NCBI GenBank assembly: GCA_026225945.1
Contig: JAMJFZ010001815.1
Span: 2,246,001 to 2,310,000 of the forward strand
DNA from: Cricetomys ansorgei
Taxonomy: Eukaryota > Chordata > Mammalia > Rodentia > Nesomyidae
Direction: 5' to 3'
DNA length: 64,000 bases
In this document: positions 10,191 through 20,706 of the stretch, in pieces
Layout of the letters: each line of letters opens with the position of its first letter
How positions within the stretch are numbered: position 1 is the stretch's first letter
Translations under genes and position numbers: made by a program
Notes under the pieces: model-generated
Told to the model about the DNA's origin: nothing
What the model saw: only the letters and a program-made list of their open reading frames with translations
The model's database searches: none

Positions 10191-10620
10191 AGTGAATGGA
10201 GCTATCCTATAATGGGAAAAGCAATACCTTTCCCAAACATCATAGGCAATAAAACAAAAAGAATAGTGCTAGGAATGGGTTACCCCCTTTGGGGTTGTTG
10301 GTTGGTGGGATTCCACAGACTCCCAGACATTATAGACTATTACCGTTTCTCCTGGTTACTGTCTCTTGGAACTTGATGATGAGACCATATAGGTGAAGAC
10401 CCCACATATCTGAGTCACAAGACATGGAGAAATCAATCTGGTACTGACCAGGAAGTTCATCTCTACGTTGGATTTCACAGTGCTAGAAGATGCTATTCAA
10501 AGCTCTATGGAAGAAATGTTATCAGTGGTCTCACCTAGCTGTGAAGCCTGTGAGCTACAATAATGATCAGCCTAGTAGGATATGCCTATTGGTGTAATAG
10601 TTGCATGAATGTCATCAGCA
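10191..10620 (+). mobile_element. Old LINE-1 3'-UTR-like sequence
   Basis: Motifs such as 'CAGACATTATAGACTATTAC', 'AAGTTCATCTCTACGTTGGA', 'CACAGTGCTAGAAGATGCTA', 'CACCTAGCTGTGAAGCCTG' and 'TATTGGTGTAATAGTTGCAT' match a rodent repeat that I associate with old L1 3' regions. It belongs to the same sequence class as 18700-20115. The assignment is from memory and could be wrong in family name. Confidence 0.55.
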
Positions 10621-10639
10621 GGACTATGTTATCAGTCCC

Positions 10640-10699
10640 ATATAACTTCGGTGAGCTTCGGACTCCTCCTCTTTTTGCCTCTTTTGCCTCTCTCTGCAC

Positions 10700-10739
<40 letters not shown>

Positions 10740-10800
10740 GTTTACTCTCCCTTTCTCTCTCTCTCCCCCTTTCTCTCTGCCTACAGTGTCCTGTTTTACC
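10640..10800. repeat. CT-rich tract with a (TC)n core
   Basis: A pure TC run at about 10705-10736 sits inside a strongly pyrimidine-rich plus strand. It can adopt triplex (H-DNA) structure. Open frames across it encode only Ser/Leu (plus) or Arg/Glu (minus) runs. Confidence 0.95.
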
Positions 10801-10902
10801 CAACTCAGCTTCCCTCCTCCTCCCTCCATAACTAATAAAACTTTCCTACAAAACTTGCCAGTGTGCACATGTCTAAGCTCCATCCATTGCCTTCTGCACG
10901 TA

Positions 10903-12395
10903 TAAAGAATTATTACAGACCTACCTCAATACTCAGATATACCACTCCTGGGCATATACCCAAAGGGACACTCTATCCTACCACAAGGACATTTGCTCAA
11001 CTATGCTCATTAGATGCTTTATTCATAATAGCCAGAAATTGGAAACAACCTAGATGCCCCTCAACTGTAGAATTGGCTAAAGAAAATGTGTATATATACA
11101 CAATGGAGTATTACTCAGCTATTAAAAAAATGACATCATGAAATTTGCAGGCAAATAGATGAAACTAGAAAAAAATATTCTGAGCCATGTAACCCAGACC
11201 CAGAAAGACAATCATGGTATGTATTCACTTATAAGTGGATATTAGCTCTTAAGTGAAGAACAATTGCTTTACAATCCACAGACCCAGAAAGACTGTGCAG
11301 AAAGGAGGGACCCAGTGAGGACACATGGATCTCTCTGGGAAGGAGAAATTGAATAGACATTGCAGATGTGCTGGTGGAGGGTGGGAATAGGAACGGGGTG
11401 GGGAGGGTACATGTGGGGGGAAGAGGGGTGGAAGGAGATATAGGGAGAGATGACTAGAATTGGAGGACATTTAGGGGGCTGTCTTAAGACCTAGTGTAGT
11501 GGAAACTACCTGGAATCTATGAGGGTGATCCTAGCAAGGACCCCTAGTTATGGGAGATATGGAGCCTGAACAGGCCATCTTCTTTAATCTCAGGCAAGAC
11601 TTCCAAGTGGTGGGACCAGGACACCAACCCAGTCACAGAACCTTCTACCTATAACCTAATCTGCCTGCAGGATCTGCTGGGGCAGTGGAGGGCAGAACCC
11701 CACGCCAAGGGAGGTCCATGCCTGACACTGCATAAATAGACAGGAACTGGAGACTGAATAGCCCAGAGACTATTTCTAATGATAGTCTGCTGTGCTCATG
11801 GATTTGTACTAACCTATCATCATCAAAGGGGCACACTCAGGCAGTTGAGGGGAGCACATGCAGAAGCCCAAGTCCACACATTGGGCAGAGTTTCGGGAAC
11901 CCCGATGAAGAGCCAGAGGAGGGATTATGGGGATCGGAGGGGTCTAAGACACCAGAAGAACAAGTCCCACAGAGCCAACTGACCAGGACTCTTAGGAGCT
12001 CACAGAGACAGAAGCGGCAGACACGGAGGCTGCGGGATTCCCTGCATGTCTATTACTGTTGTCTGGCGTGGTGTTCTTGGAGAGCTCCTAAAAATTGAAG
12101 TGTATGTGTAGGTGGTGGGGGGAATCTCTGACCCTTTCACCTGTCCTTGGGACCCCTTTCCTTCTGCTGGGTTCCCTTGTCCAGCCTTGTTGTAGGGGCT
12201 CAAGCCCAGCCTTGTTCCATCTTGTTATGCCCTATTCCAGGGGTAACCCTGGGAGGCCTGCTCTGTTCTGAGTGGGGAGCTGGGGTGTGGAGGGTTGGAT
12301 CTAGGGGAGAGGGGAGAAGGAGGAAGCTGGGATGAGAGGAGGGAGGGGAAGATGGGGTCGGGATGTATTATATGAGAGAAAAAATAAATTTAATA
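10903..12395 (+). mobile_element. 5'-truncated LINE-1: ORF2 end plus 3' UTR
   Basis: The ORF2 C-terminal landmarks are clear: 'CCACTCCTGGGCATATACCC', 'CATTCATAATAGCCAGAAA', 'CACAATGGAGTATTACTCAG', 'TGAAACTAGAAAAAAATATT', 'CAATCATGGTATGTATTCAC' and 'ATAAGTGGATATTAGC'. A ~1.1-kb 3' UTR follows, with a G-rich polypurine tract (about 12300-12350), AATAAA-like signals near 12380 and an A/T-rich tail. It is better preserved than the L1 pieces upstream. Truncation at about 10903 is the usual result of incomplete reverse transcription. Open frames in it are fragments only. Confidence 0.92.
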
Positions 12396-12719
12396 ATAAA
12401 ATAATGATGATACTAATAATAATAGCTTATTTATTTTAACCTTCTGGAAGGAGTTAAAAGAAGGAGCTGCAGACTATAACCAAAGCTGACTGTATTAAGT
12501 TCTAAAACATTTTTAAATTTCTGGCATAAATAAATAAATAAATAAAAATAAACAAATAAAACCCATCTTCTCACACGAAGAGAGAAACATTAGCATGGCA
12601 TTATATATTCTGGAAAAATTTCTCCCACCCTCGGGTTTTAGTGCTTCGCTCCTTAGGTATTACATGTCCTGTCAAGCACATTTAATACTCCCGCACACAA
12701 AGCACAAAGACCAAAAGTC
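12396..12719. other. A/T-rich tail and spacer
   Basis: This contains the simple repeats AATAATGATGATACTAATAATAATA after the L1 tail and a short (AAAT)n run near 12525-12545. No gene was seen. Confidence 0.6.
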
Positions 12720-13310
12720 AGCCATTTCCTAACACTAACTCAGCCTTCAGATCTGAATAAAGATTCTGCCCCTCATTGTTTGGCTTCATCTGCTGGTCCA
12801 GGGAAATGGAGGGGTAATAAAACTCAGAGTGTGCACTGAGGCATTTGATCCTGCTGGACTTTGGAGGGGAGGGCTGCCCAAGCACACCCCGTAATGTTGC
12901 TGCATTATTCCGTATAAACACTCTGGCTTCTGAAGTGTAATCTATTCAGGATGAAGGCACATTACAGTGAAGTATAACGTGTGGAAGAATCCACGGGCAT
13001 CTGTCACGCACGATTTAACTAAACAATTTTCCAGTCCTGTCTTTCAGAGTGGCATTTTTTAACGCCTCCATAAAGCAACAACATAAAAAGAAAGAACAAT
13101 CTAACGTCTCTTCAAAAAGGCAGCCATCGTCCTTCATCAGGGCTCAGCCAGAAACAGGGATTTCCTGAGTTAATACGGTGCAGAGCTGCAGGGGAATCCC
13201 CAGTCCTTAAGACAATTACGTGCTGAATGACATAGAAAATCAGATTCCTTAGTCAAGAAAGAGATAAAAATTACTCACGTGATACAGGCTTATTTATTTA
13301 CAGTACCTCG
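12720..13310. other. Candidate conserved non-coding sequence
   Basis: About 600 bp contain no recognisable repeat although both sides are repeat-rich. It keeps several CpGs (for example 'ACGTGTGGAAGAATCCACGG', 'GTCACGCACGATTTAAC', 'AATTACGTGCTGAATGACAT') and homeodomain-like TAAT or TTAA words. There is no sustained open frame. Conservation cannot be measured from one sequence; this is inference from composition and repeat avoidance. Confidence 0.35.
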
Positions 13311-13319
13311 GAAAGTCAT

Positions 13320-13385
13320 TTGAGGTTTTTTTGGTTTTGTTGTTTGTTTTGTCTTGTTTCATTTTGTTTTGTTTCTCTCTCCCTC
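13320..13385. repeat. Degenerate (TTTTG)n tract
   Basis: A GTTTTGTTTTGTT-type low-complexity run, followed by CT-rich sequence to about 13400. Confidence 0.8.
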
Positions 13386-13877
13386 TACTTTTCCTCCAGA
13401 TCCGAGCACTCCACAGGTGAGGTACATTTCACAACAGATGACCCAGGTGAGGTCGTTCATGCCCCCTCAGCAGGAGAAAGAGCAAAGGGAGATCCTTGTT
13501 AATGAAGCGACAAAGGCTGCTGCAAGCTGCTCCCCGTGGATTCAGATTCCCACAGACAACTGGCTCTAAGTCTCTAGGGGAATTAGCAAAATCAGCATAA
13601 AAGACAGAGTTGATGAAGTGAGAACACATTCCTAAAATTAAAAACAAAGCAAAACAAACAAAAAATCTACCATTATTTTTATGTGGCATACAATAGCTCT
13701 AAGAGAGAATTTAGAGTTCAGAGTTTCAGAGGTTACTTGAAATGAAAGTCAGCTGGCATCGCACTCAAACTATTTTTTAGATACAAGACCCTTGTTAGAG
13801 ATTGCATTGAATACAGGCTTAACGATTTCAGAACCCACTAAGTCAATATAATCCTGTGAAGACGCTAGGGCTTAGAA

Positions 13878-14062
13878 CAGTGGTTCTCAACCTTCCTAAT
13901 GCTGCAAACCTTTAATACAGTTCCTCATGCTGTAGTGACCCCCAACCATAAAATTATTTTTGTTACTACTTTGTATCTGTACTTTTGCTACTGTTATGAA
14001 TCATGATGTAAATGCCTGATATGCCGATGGTCTGATAGGTGACACCTGTGAAAAGGTCATTC
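13878..14062 (+). mobile_element. URR1-type hAT-Charlie MITE
   Basis: It starts with the hAT terminal repeat 'CAGTGGTTCTCAACCTTCCT' and continues 'TTTAATACAGTTCCTCATGC', 'GTGACCCCCAACCATAAAAT', 'ATGAATCATGATGTAAATG'. The right terminus (near 14050-14062) is too decayed to show the mirror CAG end. These are non-autonomous DNA elements with no coding capacity. Confidence 0.88.
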
Positions 14063-14194
14063 TACTCTGCCCCCCACTCAAAGACGTTGTGACATACTGA
14101 TTTATTTTTTTAGCATTTTTCTTGTTTAGTTTGTTTTTTCCTTATTTATATTATTTTACTTTTTTAATTATTATTCCTTAGAAGCTGTTTTTTT

Positions 14195-14330
14195 TTCTAA
14201 TGAGGCAGAAAGGCTGTGGATCCAGATGAAAGAGGAGATGGGGAGGAACTGGGAAGAGTAGAGTAAAGCAAAACCACAGTCATAGTATACTGTATGAAAA
14301 AAATATTTTCAATAAAAGAAAAAAGTTTTA
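14195..14330 (+). mobile_element. LINE-1 3' end fragment
   Basis: 'GAGGCAGAAAGGCTGTGGAT', a G/A-rich stretch ('GATGGGGAGGAACTGGGAAG'), 'ACTGTATGAAAAAAATATTT' and 'TCAATAAAAGAAAAAAG' match the terminal part of a rodent L1 3' UTR with polyadenylation signal and tail. It is severely 5'-truncated. Confidence 0.7.
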
Positions 14331-14789
14331 CTACAGTAAACAAGTTTCATTTTATGTGCTAAGTCTGGCCAATTAGTAGTGGCTACCTGGAGCTACATGT
14401 TCTCAAATATTTTGAGGCAAAGAACGGGACGCAACAGAATGGAATGGTATGGTCACTTTGTGTCATTTGTGCTAGGCTTGGAAAAGGATGTAGTGGTGTG
14501 TGAGCACTGTCTGTTGTGGTTTATTTGAACTTGTTTTCAAGTATTATAAAGATGTATCCACTTCTGTGCAATAATAAGAATTGTGAACAGCTGCTATGTC
14601 TGGCAGCCAGAGTCACTGGCAGAAGGTCACCTTCCCTAATGTTGGAACCAGCTTCTTAGGTTTCCTGCTCATTGATGGGGAGCAGTGTTTGGAGAACAGG
14701 TCTGAAGGCCACTCCAGGGTGGGTCCCCCTCAGGAGAGGCAGGAGGAGGCCTCTGGGTGGTGCGCAAGCCCAACCCGAGAGTTTCCATG
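14331..14789. other. Unassigned sequence
   Basis: No firm assignment. An ATG-initiated frame of 69 codons (14596-14805) overlaps two other chance frames. Its translation has no recognisable features and it runs into the repeat beginning at 14790. Confidence 0.45.
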
Positions 14790-15331
14790 TTGTAGTCCCG
14801 CATGATGGAACCTTCTCCCACCACGTGGCCAGCCACTGCCACCAGGCCACCAGCAGCCAGCTCCAGGCCAAGAGGCTCAGTGGGGCGTGGCCACCGCGTG
14901 GCTAGGGGTCACGGGACCATGGGTTTCACCTCATCCTGCTGTGACCTTGGCGGGCCTCTGTGAGTCAATGACTGGACAAATGACCACCCGGAACACGCTT
15001 CGGTGGGCATCTCCTTTATTGGGGCTTTGAGGGTGCCTTTTACATGGCACGGTCAGGGGCGTGGTCTGGCCACAAGAATGGCACTAATTGGTTGAGTCAG
15101 GGGCTTTGGGCCCCGCCTCAGAGAACACATTTGAGCCTGTCTCCAGCCTGCAGGGGCAGACAAAGCATCTTTGCTTCAATGAAGTAGGCAGTATTTAATA
15201 TTTAGCTGGGTTCTGGCCAGGGCTAAAGTAAGGAGCAGCCAGACGCCTACTGTTCTCATCTCCTGGGATGACGTGGGGTTCTAAGCCAGCTCCGACCCAC
15301 TCTTAACTCTATGCCAGTCCCGCACCATGTG
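14790..15331 (-). mobile_element. LTR-like element, inverted partner of 57568-58112
   Basis: The reverse complement aligns to 57568-58112 over its whole length. The first ~330 bp are about 95% identical by eye, with one perfect block of roughly 110 bp; the distal part is more diverged and gapped. In the sense (minus) direction it has a CCAAT-like 'AACCAATTAGTGCC', a TATA-like 'CATGTAAAAGGC' and an AATAAA only about 20 bp further on, an arrangement seen in LTRs. Homology breaks sharply at 'GTCCCGCACC' and at 'TAGTCCCGC'. I do not know the family. Confidence 0.6.
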
Positions 15332-15762
15332 TGTCCCACAGCAAGTGTGGAAGCTGAGATCGCTTGCTTCACAGGGGACGGGAGATGTTGATTCTGGAGC
15401 CAGTGGAGTGCCCTGGCTCAGGGACACAGATTCGAGTTACCCCAAACACCATGTTCCAGTATGGCAACAATTCATGGCATTTCTAGAGTAAGAGGAAAAA
15501 GTCAGAAATGAACACCACTTTCTAAGAGATGGTGGGTAGGGACCTCTGCTGAGGGGCTCAGCCTTGGGGTGGGAAGAAGCTAGAGGTCTGTTGATGACAG
15601 AAGGTGTCACACACAGAAGTGGGCAACACATGGCCGTTTACAGGGCCAAAATGACCCAAGATCATTTGGTTCTGGACCCACAACATTCAACTCTCCAAAT
15701 CACTGAAGTCTGATCATAATCAGCTGTGGAGCAGTTTAACTCAGGTGTGACTTCTTCCTAGA
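15332..15762. other. Unassigned sequence
   Basis: No recognised element or gene. Confidence 0.5.
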
Positions 15763-15962
15763 CAGTGGTTCTCAATCTTCCTACGGCTGCCACCCTTGAA
15801 TTCACTTGCTCATGGTGTGGCGACCCCAACCACCAGATTATTCTGTTACTACTTCATAACTGTAGTTTTGCTATGCTACTCTTCTGAATCCTAATGTAAA
15901 TATCTGGTATGCAGATGTTTTCGACCCCAAGGTGGTCGAAACCCACAGGTTGAGAACTGCTG
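15763..15962 (+). mobile_element. URR1-type hAT-Charlie MITE, both ends present
   Basis: A complete ~200-bp copy. The left end is CAGTGGTTCTCAA and the right end is TTGAGAACTGCTG, with the characteristic 'GACCCCAAGGTGGTCGAAAC' inner inverted repeat. The 8-bp flanks (TTCCTAGA and GCTTGTAT) no longer match, so the target duplication has decayed. Confidence 0.93.
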
Positions 15963-15997
15963 GCTTGTATACACAGGCTCTGTTAGAACATCTTATT

Positions 15998-16072
15998 TCT
16001 TTTTAGTGGTGTGGTGCTGAGGATTGAACCCAGGACTTTGTGAGTACTGGTGAGCTATGTCCCGGTATTTTA
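15998..16072 (-). mobile_element. ID-type SINE
   Basis: The plus strand 'GTGGTGCTGAGGATTGAACC' followed by 'CAGGACTTTGTGAGTACTGG' is the complement of the BC1/tRNA-Ala-derived ID element. It lies directly before an old B1, a combination common in B4-type composites. Confidence 0.8.
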
Positions 16073-16077
16073 TTTCT

Positions 16078-16198
16078 TTTTTTTTTTTCTTTTTTTCTTG
16101 AGATAGGATCTCTCTGAGCTGCCCACACTGACCTTTCACACGCCTGCTTCAGCCTCCCATGTAGCTCAGTTACAGGCCTGTGTCACCAAGCCAGGCAG
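16078..16198 (-). mobile_element. Old B1 SINE
   Basis: A T-rich start (16078-16100, the reversed tail), then 'TTGAGATAGGATCTCTCTGA', 'CTTCAGCCTCCCATGTAGCT', 'CAGTTACAGGCCTGTGTCAC' and 'CAAGCCAGGCAGG'. It is diverged and shorter than young B1. Confidence 0.8.
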
Positions 16199-16279
16199 GA
16201 CCTTCCTAGGAAAAATTGAGAAACCATGTGCTGGAGATGCACTGGCACCCTACGGGAGAATTTTTTCTACAAAATCACC

Positions 16280-16475
16280 TGCTCAGCCGTTAAGAGCCCT
16301 GGCTACACTTGCAGTGGACCCGGATTCAGTTCTCAGCACCTACATGGTAGCTCACGACTGTAACGACACTCCAGGGGTTCCAGCACCCACTTACCTGACC
16401 TCTGCGGACAGTGGCCATGTACACTGTACAGACATACATGCAGGCAAAACACTCATGAACATTAAACAAATCCCT
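16280..16475 (+). mobile_element. B3 SINE
   Basis: 'CTCAGCCGTTAAGAGCCCTG', 'CGGATTCAGTTCTCAGCACC', 'TACATGGTAGCTCACGACTG' and 'CAGACATACATGCAGGCAAA' follow the B3 consensus order. The tRNA-like Pol III boxes are in the first ~60 bp. Part of the head and the tail are degraded. Confidence 0.9.
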
Positions 16476-16552
16476 GCCAGTCCTCACACCAGTCGTGAAG
16501 CATGGAGCTTGCATCCTTTCTCACAGAGCGAGGGACCTGACATCCGTTATAC

Positions 16553-16780
16553 GTTTGTCTTTGGATACAGGGTCTCTGGGTAGCTCTGGCTGTCCTGGAG
16601 CTTGCTAAGTGGCCTATGAGTCAGCTTGCCTGTGAGCCCTCTGCTCCCACCTGCTGCCATGGTGAGCAGCTGTCACTCCTGCCCAGCTCCTCCCTAGGCT
16701 CTGGAGTATGAATTCTGGCTCCCATGCTTGTGCAGCAAGGGCCTCATCCAGCAGCCTAGCCAGACTGAAAAAATCATGTC
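16553..16780 (-). mobile_element. B4-type SINE (B1 plus ID-like composite)
   Basis: The plus strand shows the reversed B1 part ('GGATACAGGGTCTCTGGGTA', 'GCTCTGGCTGTCCTGGAGCT'). A reversed tRNA-like part follows, ending 'CATGCTTGTGCAGCAAGGGC' and 'CAGCAGCCTAGCC'. The junction near 16660-16690 is decayed. Confidence 0.65.
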
Positions 16781-17182
16781 TTTTATGACCTTGAAGCAGA
16801 TGACTCTGCTTAGCTCGGGTGTTGCTAATTGTGTGAGCATAACACAGACTAAGTATGGAAGTTTCTGAAGTAAACTCCTTCAGGTGTGCACACCTAGCAC
16901 CTGGGTGGCAAGGCAGCTCTCATACTGCACACCACACTGTGAGCCAAACAGAGATTAATCCCAGGTGCGGTCCTGCCGAGGCTAGCTCCTGGCCAGCAGT
17001 GTCACCTGCAGGACCTTGTTCAAGAAGAGGCCTGCAAGGGCATTTTTCTTTCATTCTCCCTGAGTAATGAGTTACCTGCTCTTGAGTGTTCTAAGAAACA
17101 CCGGGAAATAATTAGCATGTGTTTTATCATTTGTCTTCATTCTGTGCAATGCCGGTTTCGAGTGGAAATCCTAGAGCTTTGA

Positions 17183-17183
<1 letters not shown>
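16781..17183. other. Unassigned sequence
   Basis: No recognised feature. Confidence 0.5.

Positions 17184-17216
<33 letters not shown>
17184..17216. repeat. (GT)n microsatellite
   Basis: About 16 pure GT units; likely polymorphic. Confidence 0.98.
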
Positions 17217-17219
<3 letters not shown>

Positions 17220-18699
17220 GCACAGCTCACACTTGTGGCTCGTTCCTGAGAGTGCCTCAAGCCAGACAGAAGAGACTCTGCACTCAACCATCAGCATGTG
17301 CTGAGCACCTGTGCCTTGTTCTGTGCCTGCTCTGCCTTTGCCACCCCTGTGCAGCAGCATGGTACCAGGTCAGGCCCCTGCTGAGGGAGCACAGGCAAAG
17401 GGAGATTTGATCCCCAAGAGTGCTGGGAGGGAGCAGGAAGTCAGGCTGTGTGCCTGTGGGTAAGTCTGCAGCTCTCTCAGTTCCCACAAGCTCCCATGTC
17501 TATTTAGTTTTCTAAAAGAATGCAAATTTTAAAAAACTATTAAGAATTTAGAGACTGTAGCGATAGGCACAAGACCTTCCAGGGGAGCAGCTGTTACTGC
17601 CCTGCCAAGTCACCCGTAATATCAGCCCTTAATAAATACCTTTCCTACTTCATTTTCAAGTCTGGAGCCAGCTAGACTTGGCTATCTGGGACCCCAGTTT
17701 CCCTTCATTCTTTCAGTCAATGGACAGCCAGCCACTCAGGCCCTACCATGAGCTGCTGGAGGTTAAAACGCTGACATTGTCCCATGACTGTGGAGAGCCC
17801 CAAGCCCCTGGCCCTTGATCTTGCCTAGTGAAAGCAAGTATCGGGGAGCAGCAACCAATTCTAGGGAGCAAAATGAACTTGGGAAAGAGCAGAAAGATGT
17901 GTGTACAATTGTGGAACGGTGACCCTGGGGCTCAGCAGGAGGAGCAGGAGGCCGGTGTGAGGGTGTTGGTGGACAAGGGCTGTGGGAGGGAGGCTTGCAG
18001 GGCAGCAAGAAGAGGGAGCCATGGGACTGGAATGGCCCTTGAAGGTGTTCTCCAAACCCTGCTACTCCATCAATGAGTGTTTTCCACTCATTGTATTCTG
18101 GAATGCAGAAAGCATGCTAGTTTGGCGCACCAGCGATTGTGTACCCAAGGCCCTCGAATGGAGCATTTGTTATTCTAATGCTGACTCTCCCCACTGAGAT
18201 ATTTGTGTTGAATGCATATTGTTGTATTAATGCTAACGGAGGAAATTTACAGGGTTCTCCCTCAGTCTAAGCACTTGCCACGGCAGACCTTGCCAGGGAA
18301 CTTACCTGGCCTGTAAAAAGGTATCATGTCAGCCAGCCGAAGTTGGGGACTGGTGCACCACGGAAGCTCTATTCATTAAGCATTAAGGCCTGTGTATCGG
18401 TGAGCAGTGCTTCCCGTGAGAACTAGACTGGAGCCATGAGAGTCTGAGGTGAGTCAGTCAGCCACGTGAGGTGAGCGTCTCTGCCTAAGCTGTCCAGGTT
18501 TTCCCGTCACGGAAAGTTGTCTTTGTTCTTTATTGAAATCATCACAGATATTAATGATTTCTTTTACATTGGTCATCTGTCATATAAGAATTAATATTTA
18601 GACTTTTCCCCTTATCCACTGCTATTAGTGCTTTGATAGATTTTGCTTTCATTGGATGGATGGGAGGGCAGGATAGTGGAAGGAATAAGAGTAGAGACA
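17217..18699. other. Unassigned unique sequence
   Basis: About 1.5 kb without a recognised repeat, exon or RNA gene. GC-richer than average between 17220 and 18060. Overlapping short frames on both strands show no protein features. The 18490-18650 part is AT-rich. Confidence 0.5.
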
Positions 18700-19304
18700 A
18701 CTAACACTAAAGTCCTTTTGAAAGGCTATATAAAAGCCTACTACAGTAGAAGCTTCCTAAAATATATATAAATATGGAAGGAATCTAAATGGAGTCACCA
18801 AATAATAGAAGAGACAATTCCACAATTAGACATCTTATGCCACTAAACAAAACTTCCAGTGTCGGGAATAGGTTACATCTTTTGAATCACTGGCCACAGG
18901 GATTCCATGGAATGACCCAAACATCAAAGACTATTGCCAAGGCTCTTGGTTTCTCTCCACCATTTGATGGTAAGGCACTATTGTTGAAGACAACCCTCAC
19001 TTATGTCATCAAACATGGAGACGTTGAGCTGGTACCTAACTGGAAGCTTCACCCCTACTGACTATCATTCATGGTACTGGAAGGTACTCTGTAGGCTACC
19101 AGAGGAGAAAGGCAATTGTCAATATCACCCAGGTACAAATCCTGCAGCCTATAGCAGTGAACTGTCTGCAAGGTATACTCATACAATACTGGCACAAATA
19201 TCATGGAAGTAACCAACCACTTTTGATTGGATTTAAGGGTCACTCCATGAGATGGAACCCACAACTGACATTGCTTAAGTAGCCAAGAACCTGAGACTAG
19301 ATAG
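18700..19304 (+). mobile_element. Old LINE-1 3'-region repeat, left part
   Basis: 'AGAAGCTTCCTAAAATATAT' matches the same motif at 9930-9950. It is followed by 'CACTGGCCACAGGGATTCCA', 'GACTATTGCCAAGGCTCTTG', 'AGACGTTGAGCTGGTACC', 'GGTACAAATCCTGCAGCC' and 'ACCAACCACTTTTGATTGG', a rodent repeat I associate with old L1 3' sequence. It is cut at 19304 by a solo LTR and resumes at 19667. Confidence 0.6.
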
Positions 19305-19661
19305 TGTTAAGCCAATGAACTAGCCAAAGTCATCTGGCCACATTCCAGAAACCTGCTTGGCCACATTCCAAACACTGTTCCCTGGAATGCCCCCAACCCC
19401 CACACCCTAGCCCACCTCCAGTGGCTTTGCCATCATTGAGCAACACATTCTCAACCATCTGTTGCCAGGTATTACTCCTATGTGCCTGTTCCATAAAATG
19501 CCCTCACCTTGTAATATGGTCTGGCATCCCTCTAGCCCCCTCTCTCTCCTTCCCCCTGCTAGGAAGCTGACACTTTGTATCTCACTTCACCCCAATAAAC
19601 CTCTTGTATGAGACCTTGTTGCTTTGCCTGTGTCTTGCTCTTCTGCTGCAAAATTGTAACA
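19305..19661 (+). mobile_element. Solo LTR, 357 bp, with 5-bp target duplication
   Basis: The element has canonical termini (TGTTAAGCC... and ...TTGTAACA) and is flanked on both sides by GATAG (19300-19304 and 19662-19666). AATAAA at 19594-19599 followed by a T/G-rich stretch ('CTTGTTGCTTTGCCTGTGTC') fits the R/U5 boundary of a retroviral LTR. The host repeat continues uninterrupted on the far side, so no internal sequence remains and recombination between two LTRs is implied. The ERV family is not identified; it has no coding capacity. Confidence 0.85.
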
Positions 19662-19666
19662 GATAG

Positions 19667-20115
19667 GTCATGCATGGGCCTAGAGGAAAACCTACCTACT
19701 ATTATTCTGCTAAAAGGAAAGAGCAATAAAATGTCTCCTAGTGACATACCGCGGATCAGCACCTCCCTCAGTCCTTCTCAGAGAAGCTTCTCCTCATAGT
19801 ATATGGGAGCTAACATAGATACCCACAACTGGACAATGTGCAGAGAGTGGGAGACTTTAGAGCACTTAGTTCTAAATGGATATTTTCACCAAAACCCTCC
19901 CTCAAGGTTCAGGGATCTGTGTGGAAGAGGGAGTAGAAAGATTAATAGAGCCAGAGATAACGGATGACTTCAAGGAAATAGTATTTTCCGTACACAACAG
20001 CACTGATGCGCAGAGATAGTGGCAGCATTCACAAGTTCTACAAAGGTTCAAGCCAGACGAGGTCCCAGCACTGGAGACAGGGAAATGGACAAAGGAACAT
20101 ATTCCTCCATGTTTT
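19667..20115 (+). mobile_element. Old LINE-1 3'-region repeat, right part
   Basis: This continues the repeat interrupted at 19305: 'CTACTATTATTCTGCTAAAA', 'GAGCAATAAAATGTCTCCTA', 'CAGAGAAGCTTCTCCTCATA', 'AAGGTTCAGGGATCTGTGTG', 'CAACAGCACTGATGCGCAGA', 'GTCCCAGCACTGGAGACAGG'. The two halves together span about 1.05 kb of one element. Confidence 0.6.
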
Positions 20116-20258
20116 TTCTTACCTCCAGAACATTCAGTTTGCTACTAGATTTCCCAGCCTTCCTTCAGGTGGGAAAAATCTTGTCCTGTGAAGGGAATGT
20201 AAGTCTTGTCCACTCCCTCTTCCAGGCACTATTTGGGACTGGATACCACAGACAGATG

Positions 20259-20706
20259 TGTTGCGGGATATTTTACTATTGTGTGCTGTTTTGGTTTGTA
20301 AAAGGACTTTGATGCCTTGTAGCTGGGAAGCCAGATGCCTTGCAGCAGTGCAGGCCTTGCTTCCTACCGAATCGCACCCTTGTGCTGGCCTTGAGATCTC
20401 TACAGATGGAACTAAGTGTTACAGTCAAAGGTGACCAGTCACGAGCAGGTCATGAGCAAGATCAGGAGTAAAGGCTCTGATCACCCCCAGCCTAGTATCA
20501 TTGTGTTGTAATGAAGGCCTGGAAGTGGCGAGGGGGTGGGGTGAAAAGTTTAAAGGGTCTAAGGCAGAAGCAGATGGGAGAGTTTTTGGAGAAGAGAGGA
20601 ATGAAGGAGGATTGGGGAAGAAAGATGAAGCTAGCTGCCCGGTTATGGAATTCCCTGAGATTTGACATGGTTTGTGATTAATAAAGAGCATTGGAAAATT
20701 ACAACA
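20259..20706 (+). mobile_element. LTR-like element
   Basis: Begins TGTTGCGGGATATTTTAC, ends ATTACAACA, length ~448 bp, with AATAAA at about 20680, some 25 bp before the end. Termini and signal placement fit an ERV LTR. I see no matching flanking duplication (CAGATG vs CTGGCC), so the boundaries are provisional. The central part (20500-20630) is purine-rich. Confidence 0.45.

Noticed and set aside
13385..13450. A pyrimidine tract followed by CAG and a GTGAGG, like a short exon with splice sites
   Set aside because: The supposed exon would be only about 17 bp, with no neighbouring exons or conserved frame; such matches are frequent by chance.
14596..14905. Possible processed pseudogene starting ATGTCTGGCAGC
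   Set aside because: The right part is shared with the repeat at 58.1 kb, and the rest has no recognisable protein, poly-A or target duplication.
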